The notes beneath the pieces were generated by a model. The model was given only the letters and a program-made list of their open reading frames with translations. It was not told the origin of the DNA and ran no database searches. From positions 1-20,526 of the forward strand of contig JADGJC010000355.1 of NCBI GenBank assembly GCA_027596075.1: 20,526 nt of DNA, written 5' to 3'. The stretch is from Rhizophlyctis rosea (lineage: Eukaryota; Chytridiomycota; Chytridiomycetes; Rhizophlyctidales; Rhizophlyctidaceae). Positions 10,569 through 20,499 of this stretch are shown here, one piece after another (the first letter of the stretch is position 1; each line of letters opens with the position of its first letter). Made by a program: the position numbers and the translations under genes.

Positions 10569-10753
10569 CACTCAAATCTTGCATAACCAAGTGCAACCTT
10601 CGGAGAAGAACGCCGATTGACCTGAACGCGTTTTCCACTCCATCAATTGATTTTCTTGCCACTTCTTTCGCAAGCTCGGTGAGTCGGTGATCCCCGATGT
10701 TGTGCAGAGTGGCGAGTTCGACCGCTGGGTTGGGCAAATTGAAGTTTATTTTT
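10569..10753 (-). CDS. Possible isolated exon of an unrecognised helical protein
   Basis: On the minus strand an open frame reads LPNPAVELATLHNIG... and continues through an amphipathic, helix-forming stretch to MQDLS. It stops exactly at a strong donor, GTGAGT, at 10568. Composition (Leu, Ala, Glu, Lys, regular spacing) looks more like real protein than other frames nearby. No initiator ATG is visible in this frame, an upstream acceptor (CACCCAG near 10787) is possible, and I could not find a convincing downstream exon. It may be an exon, a gene fragment or chance. No function is proposed. Confidence 0.22.
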
Positions 10754-11179
10754 CGTGGCCGTTTTGACAGCCAGATCAGCCCTGGGTGAGATGAAAGCCT
10801 GTTGCCACATCCTGCAAGGTGAGATGAGCCTATACATTTTTCTCCTCGATCTCCCTTGTGTCAAGACCTCATCCCTTCATAAACACAGCTGCTCCCCCCT
10901 CCGTCCGGCAATACCGCCTTTTGGAGTTTATTTCGTCAGGAGATCGCACCTAGTGGACTCACGGGGAGCTGGCAGGTCTTCCAGCTTCTTTGCAAGCTTT
11001 TGTCACGATCGTCATATCAAGGGCACTTCGAAACCACGTTCCGCAACCGAGATAGAGCACGTCTTTTCACGCGTCGTCCTTAGATCATTGTAGCGGATTC
11101 AACGTTCATCTCCCGATAACATCCTCGAAACCCATCTCACCCACCACCTCCACTACATACCCTATAGCAAACCACCAAA
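10754..11179 (+). other. Upstream region of the seven-span membrane protein gene
   Basis: This stretch precedes the ATG at 11180. The last 80 bases are rich in C and A (for example CCACCACCTCCACTACATAC) and end in AACCACCAAAATGAGC, a favourable start context. No TATA box is clear. The open frame at 10755-11093 lacks domain support and is not called. Confidence 0.4.
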
Positions 11180-13015
11180 ATGAGCGAAGCCGGCGGCCTA
11201 ATAATCGACCCCGGAAAACTCTCCGACATCACCTACCTCCTAAACGGCCTAAACCTCTTCGCATCCCTCTACTTCTCCATAAAATCCATCCACATCGCCT
11301 TCCTCCGTCGCAAATTTTTCTGGTACCTCCTCGTCGCAACCCATCTCGTCCTCTTCATGTCCATGGTCCAAACCTTCGCCGACCCACTAATTTTCGAAAC
11401 ATGTCGGGCGGGGAAGTTTGGGTGTATGACTTACGGACTGTTTTATTGTTGTGTGACGTCTGTGGGTTATTATCGGTTGTGGGTGTTGAGTAGGAAGAAG
11501 AAGGTTTATGTTGTGTTTTGGTTGGCGAGTTGTGCGTTTATTTTTGGGAGTTATGTTTGGATGTGTATTGGTGAGTTTCTCGTGCCGATATTTGGGCTGC
11601 TGCCAGTGTGGACAATGGCCGTGTGCTTTGTTCACATCACACCCAAGCCACACGCAAAGCAGATCTGGATGTAAACAAACAAACCGGCTAACCACCAGAC
11701 ATTCCCTCCATCAGGCTCCACCCACGAATACCACCCATTCGGATGCGTACCCCTCGTTCCAGCCTTCCGCGAAGTGTTTGTTGCGATCGCCGAAATCTCG
11801 ACCGCCGTCCTGCTTATCTTTTGTCACTTGTATGAAATTTGGTCCTTCAGGAAGGTCACCAAATTCACCAGCGCGGGTCGCGGTGCACAAGCTACTACCA
11901 TTGGAGGTTACTTCAGGGATACCATTTGGTGTATCGTGCCGGCGGCCTTTGTCACAACAGGTTGCAAGATTGCCAGTATTTATGTTGACAAGGGTGTGTA
12001 TGGCTTGCTAATGTAATGACTTTGCGTATCAATGAATGCTGATGCCATCCCGCTCTCCCCCACAGCTACCTTCCTCATGGTAGTAATGCTCCAATCCGTC
12101 GTCGAAGACACCCTCATGTACGAAGCCTCCGTCCTCCTCGTCCGCTACGGAACCTCTTCCCAAATCACCAGCGCCCCCGGCGGCACCGACGGCCTCGGCT
12201 CCGCCCACTCCCACTCAGAACGCAATAACTTCAGCGGCAACGGCGCGAACAACAACAACGGCACATACCGCACCGTCCAAAACCAATCCGGAACCGGTGG
12301 ACGTCCCGGCTACTTCTGGAGCGGAGACGACGAAAAGGAGGAACTCTCCTACGCCAGTGACGGTAAATCCCCAAGCACAATCCACCTCCCAACCTACAGC
12401 TACTCCATGAGCGGGCGAGACCTATACCCCCCAAGTCCCCGGCACGAAAACAGCCCGCAAGACCCTTACCGCCAAGACCGGTACAAACGCTCCAACAGCG
12501 TCGACCACGGCCAACTAAGCATGGGCAACTCCCCTCCACGCGCAGTCATAAACCACACCGGCTCCAAACCCACTTACGCATCCTCCACCGTATCCGGCAT
12601 GGCACCACCTCTCCCACCCACAAGCAGCACACCCCAACCCGGTCCCGTTCGAAGTCCCAGTGTACCGAACCTCAACGACTTGCCATACCAGAGGTCGCAA
12701 GACGGACCCGGTGCGGGACGCTACAGGAACGGAAGCCAAAGTGACGTTGGGGGTGGGCAGCGGGATGATCGGTACAGGAACGGCAGTCAAAGTGATGTTG
12801 GAGCTGGACCACGAGACGAGCGATACAGGGATGCTGAGCAAAGGAGTGCATCCCGGCAACAAAGGGAACGGGAGGAGCGGGGATTGAGCCCGCAGAGGAG
12901 TTTGAACCGACCGGGACAATCGGGGCCAGTTCCTCCTCTTTCTCATCATGGCGGGTATGGGCAGGATAGAGGCTACGGCGGGCAGCAACAGCAACGGGGT
13001 GGCTACTATGATTAG
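11180..13015 (+). CDS. Putative seven-transmembrane protein with long hydrophilic tail
   Basis: Three exons (11180-11570, 11715-11993, 12066-13015) encode 539 residues. The introns of 144 and 72 bp have GTGAGT and GTGTGT donors and are both phase 1. Hydrophobic spans lie near residues 17-42, 46-66, 80-102, 108-130, 149-172, 199-221 and 224-249, giving a GPCR-like seven-span count. The remaining 290 residues are hydrophilic and rich in Ser, Pro, Gly, Gln and Asn, with an imperfect RYRNGSQSDVG repeat (about 12720-12830) and many possible phosphorylation sites. There is no cleavable signal peptide. I do not recognise a named receptor family, so a receptor role is inferred from topology only. The gene ends with TAG. 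Codon choice flips sharply inside exon 1 (see findings). Confidence 0.82.
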
Positions 13016-13875
13016 AGCTTCCGCATAGATTGATATAGACATAGAGTAGCTGGTAAGGCTTTTTGCGTTGGAAGCCAAAATATCCGTCTGGGGATCAGAA
13101 GGACAAGATGTATCAGGCAGTTGCCCGAAACGGGTCTTTTTGCCCACTCCATCGTTACTCCCGCAGGACCGGGTGTTCGATGGTAATCCCCATTCATGCG
13201 TCTGGTGGCTATGAGAATAGATTGAGTGAATCAAGAGATTTGATTGGATTGGGTTTCGATTGTGGAATTGAATACTTCATTGTCTGTTGGTGTGACCGCT
13301 CACTTCCACTGATCGTTTGAGTTTGCATTTTGATAGTTCAGTAAACATCATGGAGTGCTGCTGACATGAAAGAAACTGAACATTGATTGAACAAGACACT
13401 ATTCAGGCATCATGATTCCTGCTGGGAACTCTTGGCAAGTTGTGGGCAAGCAATTTTCATTTGAACCAATGTTGAGTCGATCACAAATACAGCAGCGATT
13501 TTTGCTATGAAGAACCTATCATGGAACTCTACGCTCGACGTGGTTTTCTGTGTATCAAACACACCAGCTCTCTTCATCGTGCAGCACCCAGCCAAACGAT
13601 GTGATCTCTGGAATAATTGGTTGGAACAATCTCTAACGACACCCGTCCTTCTGCAGAACGCTCCTCGACCGCCAATACCCATCCATCAAAACAAAGGCAG
13701 GAACTCATACGAAAAAATGAATGGACCAGCCATCCGAAGTATATCTTTGCCCACCAGGGGACAGTAATTACAGAACGGGGTTGCACGGAGAATGGGTGAA
13801 AGGAACTCTGTCTATCTAAGTAGTAGCGTCTCCCAACCATCTACCGCCGCGTGTTGCAGGGAATAGGGAGATTCT
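13016..13875. other. Intergenic region between convergent genes
   Basis: This interval lies between the 3' ends of the seven-span protein gene (plus) and the esterase gene (minus), so it should hold both 3' UTRs and terminators. Short open frames on both strands at 13400-13840 overlap one another and carry no domain. I see no RNA gene or repeat. Confidence 0.45.
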
Positions 13876-14861
13876 TTACAAGCATTGGCTGTAGTAGGCG
13901 TTGGAGGACTTGCACGTTGAGCCAGATGCGCAGCACGTAGCCCCGGTCCATCCTTGACCACCACATTGGCCGTACTGTGTAATGAGCAATGTTAAGAAGG
14001 TTGCCCTGATCACCAACCATGAAGTCAACGGTCTTACCTTAGCAGCGCAAGATCCACCACCAGTGGATGCTTGGGTAGTAGTAGAACCAGTCCTGGTGGT
14101 GGTGGCGGGAGTGGAGCCACCAGTGGTACCGCCAGAGGAGGTGGAAGAGAGCTTAGACTTAATGAAAGCAAGGGCTTGGGAACCATACTCGTTGACGTAA
14201 CCCTGGTGGACGTTGGCATCGTTACCGGTACAGCAGTACGGGTCCGCAGAGTCACAGTAAGACTTGATCTTCGAGCCATCCTGTCCGCAAACGTAGCCCT
14301 TGGGGTGGGCAGCGAACCCTTGAGTGGTGCAAGTTCCAACATTGTACGGGAGGCCGGCGACGTTGGTGGGGGAACCCATGTAGATAAGAGCCTTGATCTG
14401 CTTAACGGCGGCAGCGGAGAATTTGTTTCCACAGTAAGCTTGGTCGGTGATCTGACCACCCTGAGAGTAACCAATCAAGACAATCTGGGCGTTGGGGCAG
14501 CGGGAGGCGAAGGAGTTGACGGTGGAGGCAATGTTGGCGGTTCCCTGTTGTTGGGAGGAGTCGTAGCTGACACCACCGCAGGAGGATTGACCACCGCAGG
14601 CGGGGTAAGAAATGGCAGCGGATTGGGCACCGGGGTAAGCGGAGACGACCTGAGTGTTGTTGCGTCTGAGTGTTAGCCAGTGTTGTGCTGGTCGGGCAAT
14701 GATTCAATCAAGCATACCTGGTTAACGAGGGCACCAGCGGAACCCATACCGACTGGGGCGGTGGTCTCACGAGCACCGTAGACCATAATGTTGGGACACG
14801 ATTGGGCCATGGCGCCAGAGGCAGCGGCAAGGATAGCAGTGGCAGCGAAGAGCCTGGACAT
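13876..14861 (-). CDS. Secreted acetylxylan esterase (CE5, cutinase fold) with CBM1
   Basis: Three exons (14861-14718, 14649-14038, 13974-13876) with introns of 68 and 63 bp, both phase 0, give 284 residues. Residues 1-19 form a signal peptide ending in GAMA. The catalytic domain starts [13 protein letters not shown] and carries the CE5 triad: Ser110 in GYSQG, Asp184 in ADPYCC and His196 in NVHQGY. The Asp-His spacing of 12 matches fungal acetylxylan esterases. [12 protein letters not shown] and [11 protein letters not shown] are also family hallmarks. A Ser/Thr/Gly linker leads to a 32-residue CBM1 ([11 protein letters not shown]...YYSQCL) on its own exon. The enzyme should deacetylate xylan or related esters outside the cell while bound to cellulose. 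Cutinase specificity cannot be excluded, but the overall match favours acetylxylan esterase. Confidence 0.93.
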
Positions 14862-14980
14862 GGTGAATCGATTGTGCGGATGGGGTGAGAAAAGTTGATT
14901 ATGGAGTGGTTATGATGGTATGTGATCAGTCGCTGGCAATGTGAGTCTGAAGAAGTGGGGTCTGTTCAGAGCTCGTTCGC

Positions 14981-14986
14981 TTTATA
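14981..14986 (-). promoter_or_regulatory. TATA box of the acetylxylan esterase gene
   Basis: The minus strand reads CCTATAAAGCG here, 120 bases upstream of the start codon at 14861. A GTGGGG on the plus strand at 14955-14960 fits the SYGGRG consensus of CreA/Mig1-type carbon-catabolite repressors. This would suit a plant-wall enzyme, but a six-base degenerate match proves little. Confidence 0.5.
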
Positions 14987-16178
14987 GGTTTTCAGAGCGC
15001 CGATGCTGAAGTGGAGCACCGCACCACCGGTACAATCATGGAACGAGAGCGCAGACAGCCAACCCGCCTCTGTGTCTTCCACCTTCGATCATCGAACATT
15101 TCACCGGTGGGGTGGCGGCAAGTCGGCCATCCTGCCGCATCGTCATCGTCATCACGCCGTTGGTAAAACTTGGCAACCCCTGCGGTTTTCAAGGTCAGTC
15201 AAAGTGAGGGAGTTCATATGAGCCAAAGTCTCTGTTACTCAATACTCAGTCAGAAACCTTCCCCCCTCAACCGACCAACCGTTTCCCAGCAACCACATCC
15301 CCACAAAGTCTTGGCCCATGATGACTCCTTTGTTGTCTCCTTGACGTGCCGTGTTCCATTATAGAAATGTTTGCCATTCTGTGGAACAACAAGGAACTCG
15401 CCACAGCTTCAAATGAAAGTATTCCCCACTTTGGAGACTTCTGCCGGAGCAATTTACCCAAACTGAGGAGGAGGGCTTATCGAATTTGTGCAACACACAT
15501 ACTGCAATAGGTGTGGCTATCTATTTGGAGCAGGTCCAGGATTGCAGAGTTTGGCATCTGTGCAACAAGCATGAAATTGTGGCAACATGGGGACATTGGC
15601 CGCACTGCGCAGACTCTGCTGCGCACTGTCTGATGTAAGCAGAACCACCGCAAATCGCTGAGGTGGTTTCCCAACCTCGAACCAACCGCCAGCCTTCTTG
15701 GAGCATTGCACGAACAGGAAAATTGACTCTGCAAAGCTGAATAGAAAATGCATATATATCACGTCCTTCGTTAAAATTCAAATGATATGTGATATCATCG
15801 AACTCTTCAAAATTTGAGTGCGTTTTTGATCTGCAAGAGGCAAACTTAGTAATCACAACAGCCAGACTGGTAGTAAACAGTTGCCCATCAGCTTGGCCAA
15901 GCCACGGATCTTTTGCTGTACAATCATCAAATGTTGGACGGATTAACATACATGATCAAAAGATTTGCAATATTCTGGAAGATACCGATGGCGGTGGTGG
16001 GATCGTCAAAATTCCGGACACTTTTCACGGCTTTCCACAAGTGGAACCGCCAGAAGGTTGATCGCGCGGTGTAATATCACTCCTTTGGCTGAGGCCGTCC
16101 TTGCCTCAACTCTGTTCTTGTCGTTCTCTTGTCCCAGATCTTAGATTCTCCCACAAAGAACGTCTGTCTAGAAATAGC
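14987..16178. other. Intergenic region, no gene seen
   Basis: This stretch lies between the divergent starts of the esterase (minus) and the unrecognised gene at 16179 (plus), so it should contain both promoters. Open frames here are short, overlap on opposite strands and have no domain. Nothing else is recognised. Confidence 0.45.
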
Positions 16179-16751
16179 ATGTCACCAATCCTAGACGTAA
16201 TCTTCCGAGTCGTGGACGAATACGACCTCACTTTCCAGGACATCCAACGTGTCCGCAAAGCCAACAAACATCTATATACCACCACCAAGAAAATTTTCGA
16301 GGTTATGCTGGGGGAGGTAGGGAAAGGGCGGGGTGTATACGGAGATGCATCACGCGTTGCCGGACAAGCCCTCGTCAACGCCGTATATTGCAACGCCATC
16401 CACTTCATCCCGCTCATCGTCCCTCACAAGCCGGAGTTATGGGTCAGACGTCAATACATATTCCTGGAAGTAAGCACCTTACCAGTCTTCTACGCCCTCG
16501 TTGATGCGGGCTACAATCCTCTTGTCGTGTTCGATCAGACACTTCGGCATTACACCACGAAAGGGTACCATGATCTCATTGAAGCTCTTTTACAATGCCG
16601 AAGGCTTCATGAACGTATGCTTGCAGAGGCTAAAGAGGCGAGATCTCGGAAGAAGGGATTTTTACGAAGGTTTCTTCATAATCATAGACGGAGACCAAGC
16701 GACGTCAATAGGCGAGAACCTGCAGCTTTAGAGCAACTGACTGCGATATAG
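16179..16751 (+). CDS. Hypothetical 190-residue protein, basic C-terminus
   Basis: A single uninterrupted frame opens with the first in-frame ATG (MSPILDVIF) and ends in TAG. Residues 1-35 (ILDVIFRVVDEYDLTFQDI...RKANKHLY) resemble the helical pattern of an F-box-like motif. Residues about 105-145 (PVFYALVDAGYNPL...YHDLIEALL) have a loose ankyrin-like helix-turn-helix rhythm. The last 45 residues are strongly basic (RSRKKGFLRRFLHNHRRRP). Neither resemblance is strong enough for a family call. The frame can be extended upstream only by using a TTG codon, which I rejected. It faces the broken glycosyltransferase gene in a convergent arrangement. It may be a fast-evolving lineage-specific gene. 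Confidence 0.6.
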   Translation: MSPILDVIFRVVDEYDLTFQDIQRVRKANKHLYTTTKKIFEVMLGEVGKGRGVYGDASRVAGQALVNAVYCNAIHFIPLIVPHKPELWVRRQYIFLEVSTLPVFYALVDAGYNPLVVFDQTLRHYTTKGYHDLIEALLQCRRLHERMLAEAKEARSRKKGFLRRFLHNHRRRPSDVNRREPAALEQLTAI

Positions 16752-16972
16752 AATGTACATAAGTAGGCAACTTGCTGAAACATAAATTCACATATTTGTA
16801 TAATGGCAATAATTCATGGTGATACGCAGCAATTTCTCAGGCCGCCGTCAACGGTTGTTACGGAAAACATGCAATGAAAGAATATTGCGCGTCACGATTC
16901 AGCAGTTTCCCGTCCGCTACATAGGTATCTACATATAAGTACAACAAACAATAATTACATACATACATCCAT

Positions 16973-18138
16973 TTACTCTACATCATCAACCCCATCCGGC
17001 AAAAAGTCCCTCACCAACCGCAAAAACGAACTTTTCCCCTCTCTAACCTTCTCCACCGTCAATCCCTGCAAATACTTTGCCCTCGCCGTATTATATACAT
17101 GATACGTATACTGCCTCCCATTCCGAAACTCGTATTCCTCCTCCTCATGGACAAACGAAATATGATTCTTGAAGTATGCAGGGTAGAACATCGCGTCAGG
17201 AGGCAAGATACAGATCTCGGATGGGTGGGATTTCGCGAGGCGGAACGGAAGAGCGACGGAATGTTCGGACCACTGGGTATGGTCGAAGGTGCGGTAATTT
17301 TCGTACCATCGATGTAGGAAAGGAGAGTTCGGTGATGAAAGAATGACGCCGTTGCACAGGCCGGTATATGGTTCCCGTATACCTTCCCGTCCCATCAAAA
17401 AATCATGATGCAACAACGGATCAAAAGACTGAATCGCCACAACGTCCATGTCTAATTATATCCCACCCCACTTCTGCAGTGCTTGCAACCGAATGACGTC
17501 AGCTTTGTGAGCGAAGTGGTATACCGGGTTTCCAAAGATCTCCGTCACGTCGTCGACTTTGTTTACATCCGTCACGAACTGCTCCTTGGCTAGGGACCAC
17601 CACTTGTTGTCAGGAAGCGGGTAAAGGTGATGGAAAAAGATACGCGTGGGCCGGATAGAGTGATGAGCGGCAGATATGATGAGGTACTCGAACAGGCCAA
17701 ACTAACAGTTTTCTGCCATACAGAAAACGAAGTGCACATATTTCGGTATTTTCTGCGTTGGCAAAGGTACCGTTGTTGTTGCCGAGCAGTTATCGGTGAA
17801 CAATGGTAGATCGAAGTCTTCTCTGAAGACATTATGGCGCATGTAGGGACCAGGTTTACCAGTGCGTTCATGAGGCTGTCGTGGTCTGTCAACTGATCGG
17901 AAGGGTCCTGTTAGCTTTGAAGTCTTGTGTGCATATCCCGTAGAGAGAGTGATACCGCACCTGGTAGTCCAAGGTGCCATCTTTTGAGGAATTGATATAC
18001 CAAGCTACAGACGCACAAGGCTGCTGCAAAGGTCAAGATGCGACCAACCACCCGATGGCGAAAAGGGCGTAGAGCAAAGCTATGATAGTTCGGCTGTATT
18101 TGAGACTGGTCGTGACAGACGGTGTTCAACCCATCCAT
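16973..18138 (-). pseudogene. GT32-type glycosyltransferase with two in-frame stops
   Basis: Exons 18138-17961 and 17907-16973, with a 53-bp phase-1 intron, would encode about 370 residues. Residues 29-51 form a type II membrane anchor (VVGRILTFAAALCVCSLVYQFL), as in Golgi glycosyltransferases. The catalytic region begins IPKYVHFVF and contains FGNPVYHFAHKADVIRLQ and GGI*LDMDV, the sugar-nucleotide-binding GGxxLDxD motif of GT32 (DXD) enzymes, followed by NGVILSSPNSPFLHRW. The frame is broken by TAG at 17702-17704 and by TAA at 17456-17458, which falls in the motif just before LDMD. No frameshift or indel separates the pieces. The two stops make it a recent pseudogene or reflect sequence errors. 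TAG and TAA both terminate other genes here, so recoding is unlikely. Confidence 0.82.
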
Positions 18139-18964
18139 ACCTTGTTGCACCCATTCCTCAGCGTTTTGCACTAGTGATTGTGAAATTGTATATGCGATTG
18201 CTGAAATCAAGAAGCTCTTCTCAAAAACCAAAATGTAAACAAACAAAGAAGCAGCTCAAGGATGTCGAGAGTTTAGGAGCAAACCCATAGCAGCGCCCCC
18301 GACAGCATTGCTGGCAACATCTTCGGGCGTGCAAGCCGTTTGCGCACAGCCGCCGGGCACATAATCGCAACATTTTGGTGGCAACGGGTGGAAAATGCTA
18401 ACATTTACCTCATCTAGGGCACGCCTTACCATTACGTTGCCATAGTTGGAATACCTTGCCCACCTGTGAGGTTCGGGCCCATAACTCGCCTGGGGGCACA
18501 GCCATAATAGGATTATGTAATCGACAGTCATTTCTTCATTTTTTCGGACCTCGAAACTTTATTTGGGACGCCCTTCTAGGGAGCACCACAGGCACCACTT
18601 TTCCATGGCATCCCTTCAACGAGACTATGGCATTTTGAGATGGAGCAGTTGAAATTGACTTGCAAAGCGGTTGCAACCAATTTCCGGTGACCGGGTTTTG
18701 AAACTCACCTCCAGCCTAGGCGGGAACACGGCGGTTGCTGAATCACAGCCCTCGCTACCATAAAACAAAACCCTCGTATAAGCTCGCAAGTATTATTCTT
18801 CCAGTCCGTCCGCTGTGAAGGCCACATATGCTGAAACATACATAGGAACAATGGATATCGTACAGAAATAGCGGAACACTGCGCTACCAAAGCTACAAAA
18901 TAAGACGGAACAACTACATGATGACTTTTGCGCCATAATGAAGAAAAAAAGGGCACGCCGCAAT
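18139..18964. other. Intergenic region, no convincing gene
   Basis: This stretch holds the upstream region of the glycosyltransferase pseudogene and the 3' flank of the coiled-coil gene. A 91-residue minus-strand frame at 18256-18531 has a Cys-containing stretch (PKCCDYVPGGCAQTAC) but no signal peptide, domain or supported splice partner. Nothing else is recognised. Confidence 0.4.
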
Positions 18965-19807
18965 TCATTCCAAGCTCGTGTACCCAACGATATGCGGCGA
19001 CAAGCTGAACGGTGCCGATCCCCTCCTTCCAAGCCGTGGTGTCCCACCTCCACCCATTGACATGGCGAAAGGCGCCGATCCCCTCCTACCGAGGCCTTGC
19101 AGTGGCGCAACCCCACCAATCGACAACTTCCTCCCAATCGATCCCAAAACCTCCTCCGCTCCCAGCGACGCCTTTCTAATCCCGTTACTAAAAGACTTCG
19201 CACTATCCCTCCTGCTCCCGCTCTCGCTCTCATCCCCCTTCTCTATAACCGCCCTAGTCTTCTCGTCCAACTTTCTCTCCAAGTCCCTCACATCATCCGC
19301 GAAGCGCATCTCAAAGTCCCGACTCAAAGCGCTGCACTGCATCTCCTTCTGAGCAGCTTTCGACTCCACCCTAGCCTGCAAGTTTGCCAACTCCTCATTC
19401 GATTTGACGAACGCACTCATGTTCCTCAATTGCCGTTCTAACTCCTGGAGTTGAATGTCACGGCAGTCACGGACGCCTTGGAGGTTTGCTTCGTGTTGTT
19501 GTTGGAGTACCGCGAGTTTCGACGCATGTTTTCGGCGGAGTTCGAAGATCTTGGTGTCTTGGGTAGGGCTCAGCGGAGGATGGTTTTCGGATTGCGAGGT
19601 GATGGGTGAGGTAGGGGCGTGAGGGTTGACTGGAAGGTTGAGGCCGCTGCCAGTCCGTACCCTTGAACCGAGATCATTTGGACCTCGCGAACCACGACGG
19701 ATGGAAGGAGTCGCCACTTGGAAATCCATTAGTGTGGTGATGGACTCTCGCTCGGTCGTCGAGTCCTGGTCAGCTATATGAGATTCGTGAACTGGGTGTG
19801 TTGACAT
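18965..19807 (-). CDS. Coiled-coil protein with repeated RRGSAPF phosphosite motifs
   Basis: The first in-frame ATG (MSTHPVHES) gives 280 residues; the frame stays open upstream only from a GTG. Residues 1-80 are Ser/Thr/Pro-rich and disordered. Residues about 84-191 are charged and heptad-like (FELRRKHASKLAVLQQQHEA..., LERKLDEKTRAV), predicting one long coiled coil. The C-terminal 85 residues carry a series of basophilic-kinase sites: SRRDS, IRKAS, GRKLS and twice LGRRGSAPF (239-247 and 259-267). RRGSAP fits the R-x-x-S-x-P 14-3-3 mode I pattern. This suggests a phosphorylation-regulated scaffold, possibly under PKA. The name and localisation are unknown. Confidence 0.65.
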   Translation of the reverse strand: MSTHPVHESHIADQDSTTERESITTLMDFQVATPSIRRGSRGPNDLGSRVRTGSGLNLPVNPHAPTSPITSQSENHPPLSPTQDTKIFELRRKHASKLAVLQQQHEANLQGVRDCRDIQLQELERQLRNMSAFVKSNEELANLQARVESKAAQKEMQCSALSRDFEMRFADDVRDLERKLDEKTRAVIEKGDESESGSRRDSAKSFSNGIRKASLGAEEVLGSIGRKLSIGGVAPLQGLGRRGSAPFAMSMGGGGTPRLGRRGSAPFSLSPHIVGYTSLE

Positions 19808-20499
19808 TGTATTGCTGGTGCTGTTCGGATGAGAAGTTGCAAATGTTGAGGATGGAGCGTGGGCGGCCCTCACCACCCCAATGTCTTATACGAATTTCAA
19901 TCCACCCGTAAGGCTTCCGTAGACGGAGTCCCGACAGTCAAACTTGTGAAGGGTGTCTTGCGCCCGCCATCTGAAGCAATAAACACACTTCAGATGTTGG
20001 TAAATAAACAATGTGGCGGGCCACTGTTACCAGCGCTACAGAATGATCGAGATGCGTTCCATCATCCACCCACCCTCCGTGAGAGCTCCGGTTTCGATAT
20101 TGGAGCGATCATCCAGAAGTCGGGAATGTGGAGCCCTGAAGAATGGAGAAGGGTTTGATGCGCCTATTCTGCCTTCACGTGTCCGTTACCCATGACGGAT
20201 GAATGGAACATGTGCAGCGGCGTATTTTGCGCTGCGGACATGAATCGATGACGATTTTGTGAGCTCCAGCTTTGAACTTTTAGGCGAAGCTTCACGTGAA
20301 CTACGTGATTCACAAGCTGTCAACTCTGTTATGTAGCTGCATTGGACACCAGGGAATAGCGTACACGCGGTCCAAACGAGTCAAAAGGTCGACGAGTCGT
20401 ACACGAACCCCATTCCCATCTTCTTCTGCCAGAGCGACTGCATCAACCGACCTGCTTGGGACGAGGGTCGGGCACATGTCAGGCCTCGAAAAGGCAATC
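19808..20499. other. Upstream and right-flank intergenic region
   Basis: This stretch contains the presumed promoter of the coiled-coil gene and further sequence without a supported gene. A plus-strand frame at 19859-20158 begins at GTG and has no domain. An imperfect palindromic cluster TTCACGTGAACTACGTGA lies near 20290-20308, with a second CACGTG near 20177, both possible bHLH E-boxes. Confidence 0.4.

Noticed and set aside
16101..16178. N-terminal extension of the 190-residue gene
   Set aside because: It would begin at TTG; the first in-frame ATG at 16179 is preferred.
17456..17704. Stop-codon reassignment or readthrough to explain the two stops in the glycosyltransferase
   Set aside because: TAG ends the seven-span gene and TAA ends the esterase, so both act as normal stops here; mutation or base error is simpler.
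18256..18531. 91-residue Cys-containing minus-strand frame
   Set aside because: No signal peptide, no recognised Cys pattern and no convincing exon partner.
19859..20158. 99-residue plus-strand frame opposite the coiled-coil gene start
   Set aside because: It starts at GTG, lacks any domain and overlaps the likely promoter of the coiled-coil gene.
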